DNA of 64,000 bases, taken from the NCBI GenBank assembly GCA_036898135.1, contig CM072516.1, positions 64,560,982 through 64,624,981 of the forward strand, read 5' to 3'. The position numbers and the translations under genes were made by a program. Below, piece by piece: positions 45,301 to 55,120 of the stretch. The notes beneath the pieces are model-generated. The model was not told where the DNA came from and did not search any database. It saw only the letters and a program-made list of their open reading frames with translations. Position 1 is the first letter of the stretch. Every line of letters starts with the position of its first letter. The DNA is from Oncomelania hupensis (Eukaryota; Mollusca; Gastropoda; Littorinimorpha; Pomatiopsidae).

Positions 45301-48300
45301 ACGTTTGTTGCCTAACCAAATACAATTTGTTTTTTCGGCATTTAAAAAGAGCCCAGAATGTTTTCCAAAGTTTGTTATGGTTGCCATAGTCTTTTCAAAA
45401 CATGTTTTACTCCCATTTAACATTAATTCAGTGTCATCAGCCTATTGTGAAATTTTATGTTCTACGTTGTTAATTTTAATTCCTTCAATTTTATCGTTCT
45501 GGCGAATCATAACTGCAAGAAATTCCACACATAAAACAAAAATGTACGGTGAGATTTGGTCCCCTTGTCTACAGCCCCGCTTTACTTCAAACCATTGAGA
45601 TATCTGACCATTAATAGAAACTGAAGTTTTAATACCATTATAAAAAGTATTCACCCATCTACAAATATCGTCACCAAATCCAAATGCCCGTAACACTTTA
45701 TGCATAAATATTGGAGGGAAATTTGCACCACTGCTCATTTTGGGAGCTGATGAAGTAGATGTCAACACCATGACCACCACCTTCAACTCAGCTGTGACAG
45801 ATGCTGCCACTGAGATCCTTGGCAAGCATCACTCAAAGAAGAAACCGTGGATCACACCTGTACTTTTTTGGACCTGTGTGATATATGAAGAGAGATGAAA
45901 AAGAACACCTCACAGGGAGCTGATGCTTACCGAAAAATCAACAATGACATCCTAAAGGCATGCGCACAGCAATGGAGAACTGGATAGAAGATCAGTGCTA
46001 GGAAATAGAGAACAGTCTGAACAAGACCAACAGCAAGAAGACCTACCAAACTCTGAAGCGGCTGACAAGTGTTAAGTAGCCCAAGGTCTTTATGATCCAA
46101 AACATATGCCTTACAGAAGAACAAGAAGTCTTGGATAGATGGACAGAGCACTGCTCTGACCTTTACAACCACACACCAAACGAAGACCCATCAGTTCTAG
46201 CATGTCCCCAGAGCAGAGAAGAAGAAGAAATCCTCCCAATTCTCTGAGAAGAAGTTGAGGCAGCAGTGCAATCGCTGAAGAAAAGGAAGTCAACAGGAGT
46301 GGACAACATACCCGCAGAATTGCTTCAAGTGGAAGAAGCAATGATTGACGCCCTCACCATTATCTGTAACAAGACCTGGCAGAGTGGGGAGTGGCCTACA
46401 CCATGAACCCAGTCTCTTGTCATAACTCCTCCCCAAAACGGTAACCTTCAGGAGTGTGAAAATTACCACACCATCAGTCTCATCAGTCATACCAGCAAGG
46501 TCCTCCTGAAAATAATACTCAACAGGTTGAAACCCCAAGCTGAACAAATCATAGCCGAAGAACAAGCAGGATTCAGGGCAGGGCGAAGTACCTCTGAACA
46601 GATTTTCAACCTCAGAATAATCTGCGAGAAATACCTATAGCACCAACAACATTTATATTTGTTTGTAAACGTCAAGAAAGCCTTTGACCGAATCTGGCAT
46701 GCAGCTCTGTGGGCAACCATGAGAATGTACAACATCAGCCCTAACATTATTGAAGTAATCAAAAGCCTATATGACAAGGCTACCAGTGCAGTCCTCCACA
46801 ACAGCACCATCGGGAACTGGTTCAGAACAACAACCGGTGTGTGTCAAGGATGCCTACTCTCTCCAACACCCTTCAACATTTTCATAGAACGCATCATGTC
46901 AAATGCCCTTGCAGATCACAAAGGCACATAGACACAGTCAGCATAGGGGATAGAGCAATCTCCAACCTCCGTTTTGTGGATGACATTAATGGACTGGCTG
47001 GAGAGGAACAAGTACAGCTGGTACAGAGTCTTGACCACCACCTCCAGAGCTTTTGGGATGGAAATAAGTGCAAAGAAGACCAAAATGATGACAAACAACA
47101 CCAATGTCATCAACACGGACATCAAAGTCCAAGGCCAATACCTCAACACAATGCATAGCTTCAAATATTTAGGAGCGATTGTATCAGACAATGGGTCCTG
47201 ACAGGAAGTCCTCTCCAGGATAGCACAAACAACTGCTACCCTGACAAGGTTGAAGCCCATTTGGAAAGACAGGACCAACAGTCTAAGGCTGCTGCGCTCC
47301 CTTGTAATCTCCATCTTCCTATACCCTTGCAAAACATGGACCCTCACCGCAGACCTACTACAAAGAATACAATGCATGGAGATGAGGTGCTACAGAAAAC
47401 TTCTGGGCATTTCCTATACACAGCACATCACCAACAACAAAGTCCGACAGACTATCACACAAGCCATTGGACAACACGAAGACATGCTTACAGTGGTAAA
47501 GAAACAGAAACTCCCATGGTATGGCCATGTCAGCAGAGCATTAGGCCTTGCAAAGACCTTCCTTCAAGGCACAGTGCAAGGAGGCAGAAGAAGAGGGAGA
47601 CAGAAAAAGAGGTGTGGGAACAACATTCGAGAAATGGACTGGCTTGACACTGAGCAAAGCCATGAGGGCTGCTGAGGACAGAGAAGGAGTACGCTGGTTA
47701 AATGATCATCTGTGGTGCCCCAATGACATTCTAGTTACGGATAGGATAAGGAATCACAAGCAACCCTTTCTTGCCAGTTGTCACTCTATGCACACAACAT
47801 TACATACCTTTGAAACCATGTGGTCCATCAACTCCATTTTCATTAAAATGTGCATCTGCAATCGAAATAATGGATGTGTTATACATCTTTGTAATAAGTG
47901 CAAACCCATCATAGAAAACAAACGTGATCTTTTGATGTGTATCATTATGTGCTGTGTTGTCAGAGAGATCGCCAGAACAGTGTGGGGCTGGAAGAAGAAG
48001 AGGAGGATCAAGAGGAACAGAGATCCAAGATGATGAAGTTTGCCGAGACATTACGCTCTCAGGAATTAGCCTTGACGGACATGCTGCGTTGTGGCATTCT
48101 GGCCCTTCAGATGTTGCCTGAAAATTCTAGCTCTTGTATGATTTGATTGTTATTTTATGCCTGTTTATAGTATACCTCTGTTATTATTACTATCATTATT
48201 GCTGTCTCTGCCTGTTTCTGTTGCATTCTGATTGATGGTTTTTGCAAACATGTTTATTAGCATTATTACGTAGCCAATGTGCCATTTATCTGAGAATACT

Positions 48301-51300
48301 TTTGTATGGTGTGTGTGTGTGGTTTTTGTGTGTGTGTGGGTGTGTGTGTGTGAGTGTGTGTGTGTGGGTGTGTGTGTTTGTGTGTGAGCATGCACCTTGG
48401 TGTTATTTTAATCTTGCCATGTTCTAACATTCCATGATAATGCCTAGTATTTTTGTGGCCCTACCATGTTTTGAGTTGTTTTTTTGTCATCTTGTGGTTG
48501 TTTTCAGGCTGAGGGGCTATGATTTTTAAGGGTAGAATATGAACAGAAATGATCTGCTTACATAGTATGTAAGTTTATCCAAAAATAGTTCTTAAAAAGC
48601 ATTTTCCAAATTAAGTGTAGCAGTTTAGTTGTGTGATATAAAGTTATTCCAAAGCTTGATGTCATAGTTGCTGTGGTTTGAACCCATGAGAAAATGAGAG
48701 GTCTTTCAAAGCAATGTCCAATGCCTATTGCTTGTTGAAATATATTCTCGTTGGTTGTCCTAACAGGCATAGTGGTTGTGACGGATGGTGTTGTTGGAAT
48801 TCCGGATGCCAATATGTTAGAGATGTTGTTGACCCAGCTGCGCAACAGCACCATCAGCTGCACATTCCTCAAAGTTGGATCTCCCTCTTCGCTCCAGAGG
48901 CAGCTCGGCCGTGTCCCGAACTTTGACCTCATGCAGTCCATCGCTACGGCAACTTTTGGCGGATTCTTCCTCTCTTGTCCTGATGTGGTAAAATGTTTTT
49001 TTGGTTGAGTGGTCTCTTTGTGTAATCCTGCTGCATTCTAGAATTGAAAGTTGTACATTTTCCTCTCCCCTCCCCCCACCTCCCATTTTTTGTTACGTGT
49101 GGTTTTTATGGAGACAAAAAAGTGTGTGCTCATCAAAAGGAATAGTTTTGCCTGAAGAGATTGAACTGGTGTTAATGGCAGTGTCTTGGACATAATCCTT
49201 CTTAGATGGTAGTCTTCAGGGAGGGAGTATGGGAATAGTAGGAAAAAATCTATCTCCCCTTTCAGATTCAGATTCAGAATCAGAATATATTCAGCCAAGT
49301 GACAACATGCATTGCACAAGGAAATTGCCCCGATGTTGATAAAACAGTCATACACTCAACCACACCCCACAGACCCCTTGAGAATTCAATTTAAGGACTT
49401 ACAGACAGGTTAACAACATTAAGCACAATCACAATGGACATAATAAATAACAAAAATTGACATATGTGTATGCTATATCTCAGTCATGCTATAATAACAA
49501 AATCTAATACACACACGCACACACACACCCCAACACACTTACACGCACATATTATAAGGTAAGGAGATACATACTTACAGAACACTATTAAATTAAAATT
49601 CCTAAAAGGTAAGCTAAAAATCACACATTCATACATACCCATATCTGCTCTCTCCATCTACATTGTTACGTGTGAGATGCGCATGATAGTACGTGTGAGA
49701 TGCGCATGATAGATCCGATCGTTTTCTTTTGCAAAGCATTCAATAACAGAGTGTATTTACCTTTGATTTGATTTTGCATTGTTGTTAGAAGAAGCTTGGT
49801 ATAATGTTGATAATTTTTGTTGGTCGATATTATTGGAGAATTCTCTAGGGTTGCTTGTTTACTATCGATCGAAGCATCTAGATAGATCTACAGATAGCTG
49901 AGGAAATTCTTGGACTATAAAGAAAGTTGTATGACGTAAGACAGTGATGACGAAGTTTATTCTGGTAAGGTAAAAAGGTAAAGGTAGTCCCATAGCCTTG
50001 TGGCTGTAGGGGAGCGTGATGTTGGAGATCACACTTATCTTGGGCCAGCGTAATGAGGGTGATGCCCATCTCTCTCCCTAGCTGCTTTACCTTCCCCACC
50101 CTTAAAAGAGTAGGTACTCAGTCACAGTTGAGTCAACTGGGGGCGTTGTTATTTGTCGCTTCACGTTTTGCGGTCACCCATCCAAGTGCTAACCGCACTG
50201 GACGGTGCTTAACGTGCGACACAGTAGCGAGTGCTCCAACCACTGCGCTATCTGACAGATTGGTTATAATTGCGCCACGCTGGAACATTCGAATGTTCTC
50301 TCGAGTATAGAGAGACTTAATATGTACCGCACTGTTTCATTTGAGAAAGAGTGAAAGTGGAAAAGTGATTGAGCGATTGTATGCAGTTGTTGATGCACTC
50401 TGAATAAAGTTGGAAAACTTCATACGACGACTCCTGTCTTGTTGCTGAGTGAACAGGTTGCGTGGATAAACGAATCCGAGTTACACGTTTCAGGATTCAA
50501 TCATAGAGGCTGAATCAACTACTAATAAAAAACCAACAACCAGTGTAACATACATAATACGAAAATTCTTATTTTCTGTGGTGTTAATTTGTGGAATTGT
50601 GCCACAGATACAGATAGCCATTTTTCTGGGTTCTGAGCTTATCAGTGTATCAAATAGGCTTTCTGAAAATGGAGTGACTGATTTCCAACAGAATTAGAGT
50701 GTACCTGGCAAAAGTGCTTGGGAAGAACGTCTTCACGTGGAAACAGTATCTACACATTGACTGGCTGATGACAAAACTAGAGAGGAATCTACCTTTTGGG
50801 AAGAAAATAATTTGTAACCAAAACTATTTCTAAAATCTAAGATTGCAGTCTTGGTAGTTTTGACATTGTTTTAAAAAATGCTTCTAACTTTGGGCTTTGG
50901 TTGTTGCAAGTGACAATTAGGGTAAGGTTAGTACGATGTTTTGCATCTTTGATGCTTTGTAGCATTCTCTGAATTCCCAATTTTGTCTGTATTAGTTGTG
51001 TCCATTTTGCTTTAACACAGTGAGTGAAAGATACCATTTTTCACCTTTCTGTGTTCAGAAATGTGTAAATTAAAACACAACAAACAACAACACACACAAA
51101 ATAACATGCATACAAAAAACCCACACAAAACAACCTACAACAACAACAACCACAACAGCAACAAAAGAAAACAAATTTTATATTATATTTTCCAGACTGA
51201 GGATGACAGTCAGTTGCCCAATGTGTACCACAGAGCCATGTTCTACTGGTCCTTTCAGAAAGGCCTGGAGTGTTTCTGTTACAATGGCACACAGAATGAT

Positions 51301-54300
51301 CCTTCCATTGTGGGATCTCCAAGCTGGGTTCACAAGTAATTGACATTTGCCTCTCTCTATTCCTATCTATTGTTTGATGACATTGTCTCTGACTGCTTGA
51401 ACTTATCCAGTCTTTACTTTAATTAATTATTCTAGTGGTTTGGCTTGTTTTGTTTATTTTTGACTCACATGTGTATATTCAAGCAAAAATCAATCTTTTT
51501 TTTTTTTTTTTACCTTTGTGTAGCAAAGCTCTAAGTACAGTTAGATTTGGAATAGATCTCTCCAATATTACTCTATAGAATTCCATTTCTTACTTTGCTG
51601 AGATAATGTCTATTCTCCAGGCTGTGCCTTGTCGATTCATTTATGTCATAGCATTCTGGCATTAGAATTCTTTAACGTTGCAACCTCAGCGATAAACAGA
51701 ATCTGTCTGTGTTGATTGGCACTGTGAAAAAAGCTTTGCAAGAATATTTGCCAAAGATCACTGTACATGCATGATTCAGAGATTTGTTTATTGGTGAGCA
51801 CTTGCATAATTACGCATTCATCTGTTAGTTTTGTGATCATGTGAATATACAACAATGTAAAGATAAAACACATGAAATGGCTGGAAGAGGGCAGCGCCAA
51901 TGGAACTGCCGTTGCCCTCTTGCAGGTTAAGTAAACTGTATGGGTGTGTTTTGTGTGAATTCAGGCGCCTCTACACTCACCCAGTGCATGGGGGCAGCTT
52001 TGGTCTGGAGCTGATCCGCAAACATCACGTGGAGAACGTGGTTGTTCAAGCAGGTCTTAGCAGTGTGCTGTCTGTGCGCCTAAGAGAAGGTTACACCATC
52101 AAAAATGTCCGTTTTCTCAAAGGTGGGCTTGTCAGAGATGTGTGTTTCTGCTAATGGATTTTTCTCCCCTTCACCAAAAGTTACAGATTATAATGGGCAT
52201 TTAAGGGTGATTAATCCTCCACCCTATGCTACCATAACTGCCACCCCCCACCCTGATCTACCCAATTCATGGGAAACTTTTGGAAAGGTACAAAGTCACA
52301 ACTGTTTTGTTAGCGTTAAAAAAAAAAAAAGTATGGCTGAAACACTGTGCACATTGAGCATGACTGTGACATGAAATTTTTACAACTTTCAGGTCTGCAT
52401 CATCATTCCTACCAAATCTGTTTACTGCTCCTTGGAAATTTACTGTCTCGTTACACTTTGCTTTCATGAACATTTGTCACAAATGCATCTGAGCATCTTG
52501 AAATTGAAGTTTGCATACTGTTGTACATATAGGAAGCTACTAATAATACTGCAGATTGACTCTATTTTGAAGCATAACAATTGGTATTTATTTGTACTAC
52601 AAACCAGCGCATTACTTACTTGTTCATAAATAATAATGAAAGCGGGAGGAAAATATGTGATGGTTTCTTTCCTTTGAAATTCGCTCACAGGCGATTTATA
52701 AATAATTGTTGTTGAATTATAAATTTTTGCCTTATCCACAGGTGGATCAGAGATAGAGGTGAAGCTGGTTCTGCCTTGGAGAGACAACGGCAAAGTGGAA
52801 TACATTGCCACTGCTGCCTGGCCATTGGAAAAAAATAAGTCGGTTCACAATCATAATGTCCCTTTACCACCTTGCAACCTGATTGTTAGAATAATGCTAT
52901 ATTTTTCTCTAACAATCTCACTTTTCTTGAACTACCTTGATAGAATAATGCTTTTTTCCCCCACTTCAGCACAGGAGATTCTTCGTTTCTGTTGTGTGGT
53001 TTTATGCTGTTGTATGCTTCATGTTTTGTTGGCAAATGATATGCCAAATTTCCTACTCCTTTTTGACTGGCATGCATAGCAATGTGAGTCTCTTTACTCA
53101 CCTCCTACACCCCCATCCACAATTTTGTTTTGTCCGTCCCTCTGTCTGTCTGTCTGTCTGCTGTCTGTATTACCGTCTGTGCAAAACTTGCAAGTGCCTT
53201 CACATCTCCAAACGTAGGTAAAAAAAAAAGGTAAAGGTAGTCCCATAGCCTTGTGGCCGTAGGGAAGCGTGAAGTTGGAGATCACACTTATCTTGGGCCA
53301 GCGTAATGAGGGTGATGCCCATCTCTCTCCCTCGCTGCTTTACCTTCCCCACCCTTAAGAGAGTAGGTACTCAGTCACAGTTGAGTCAACTGGGGGTGTT
53401 GTTATTTGTCGCTTCACGTTTTGCGGTCACCCATCCAAGTGCTAACTGCACTGGACGGTCCTTAACTTGCGACACAGTAGCGAGTGCTCCAACCACTGCG
53501 CTATCCGACTCCCATCTCCAAACGTATTTCAAATATAAAAACCAAACTTCAGACCTTGAAAATGATCTGTGAATGAATGACTTCACTTCTAGGTCAAGGT
53601 CAAACTTTCAATAAATGGTAGTCAAAAAATGACAAATTTTCACAAAATTTAAGTTATTAATACTGAACTTAAGATTCTTTGATGCATGATATCAATGAAA
53701 CTTTGGTCAACCTCACTACAAGGTAAATGTCTCTGAAGAAGTCCAACGCCAGCTCATATAGGTACTTTGAAGTGACCTTGATCTTAAATGAAGAAAGATA
53801 TTATGTCCAAACTTGTTGAATTTAGTGATAATAGATTGGTCTTTCATATATTTTCCGTTTTTGTGTTGATCTTGGTCAAAGTCATTTCAGGCCTGGCAAA
53901 AACATTGAAAAATTTCTCACTGTTCAGTGGAATGGGTCTATTTAACCCGTAGTATACAACAGCATTGGGTTATTTGATCATACATGAGCATCGGAGATCA
54001 CGTGAAGCTCAAGATTATCCTGTCAAGGTTAAAGGTCAAGATAAAGGATGAAGGTCAAAGTCATCCCAAGGTGACTGTTTTTTTGGCATAATACTTTTGC
54101 TGTAGTTTGATAGTATGTGAGAGTATTTGGAGCTTGATGTCAAGGTCACCTCAATGTCGGTATTACTTTGCATGCATTTTTAATGCCTTAGTTTAATTTA
54201 TTTTGTTGGGCACTCATTTTCATGTTAAATATTGCAAGTTTCATAAGGTGCATGTTGGTCATATGGGCTTTGCCTTTTTAGTTGTGGAATAAAGATTGTT

Positions 54301-55050
54301 TTTCACTTGAATTTATTGCTACTTTTTTAGCTTTCAGCATTTTTCCGACCACTTTAATAAAAAATGTGACAAGAAATTTGAGGGGCATGTTACAAGAAGA
54401 CCTGGGATAGGATTGGGAATTAATTTTGTTGACTGCAAACTGGAGACTTATCTTGATTGATTATAGTAATGTACATTTAGAACTGCATAAAAACAGGGTA
54501 TGCATTAAAGTGTGTGAACTTTGTTATGGTTATTGTATTAGAGAAGAAGAGAGATTCTACAATAAATTTCTTTACCATAAGGTAGAATAGTTTTCCATTT
54601 CATGGTGATGATTTATGTTGCATTACAGTAGTTATTGGGATTATTAATATAAAGATGCTTATTTTTATGGCAGTGTGAAGCAAATTTCCTTGTGTGTTAT
54701 GGGGACACTAACTACATCTTGAGTCTTGAATGTTGAGAAATGTATTATGAGTCTAAATACTGAAAAGTGATGGCTCAGTCATGTTACTGACAGGATCCCT
54801 ACCCGAGTGGAGATTGTGATAGAGGGGACATATGAATTCATGCATGAGATCACATGTAACACCATGGGCCGCAAGTTCACCAGCCCCTTCCGTACTGCCC
54901 ACATCAACAGGTTTTGGCAGCTTCTCCACAAGTGAGTACACACACATTTGCATGACATTATGTGTGTCTATGCCTAACACAGTTAACAATTGGATTTTTT
55001 TTCTCTCTTTTGAAGCTGATTTTAGGAAATGTGCTTTATAAAAGTTATGC

Positions 55051-55120
<70 letters not shown>

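Larger units (their letters stand above)
42099..45709 (-). mobile_element. Tx1/L1-like LINE inserted in the RTE copy, 15-bp TSD
   Basis: 3611 bp between two exact copies of ATTGGAGGGAAATTT (42,084-42,098; 45,710-45,724). The T-rich run on + at 42,099-42,118 is its minus-strand poly-A end. 5'-truncated inside the RT. It contains a (CA)n array (42,326-42,408) and a tandemly duplicated THAP-like exon (42,865-43,703) in what would be its 3' region. Confidence 0.88.
41095..47751 (+). mobile_element. RTE-clade LINE in SZT2 intron 6, split by another LINE (copy 5)
   Basis: The endonuclease half is 41,095-42,098 and the RT half 45,725-47,751. It starts just inside the 5' leader (the conserved start TGTGGG is missing). 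Flanks AATCATAAGCAA (41,083-41,094) and AATCACAAGCAA (47,752-47,763) look like a 12-bp TSD with one mismatch. Endonuclease fragments include IGTWNV and [13 protein letters not shown] fragments include [27 protein letters not shown] and [13 protein letters not shown]. Multiple frameshifts. Same strand as SZT2. Confidence 0.85.
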
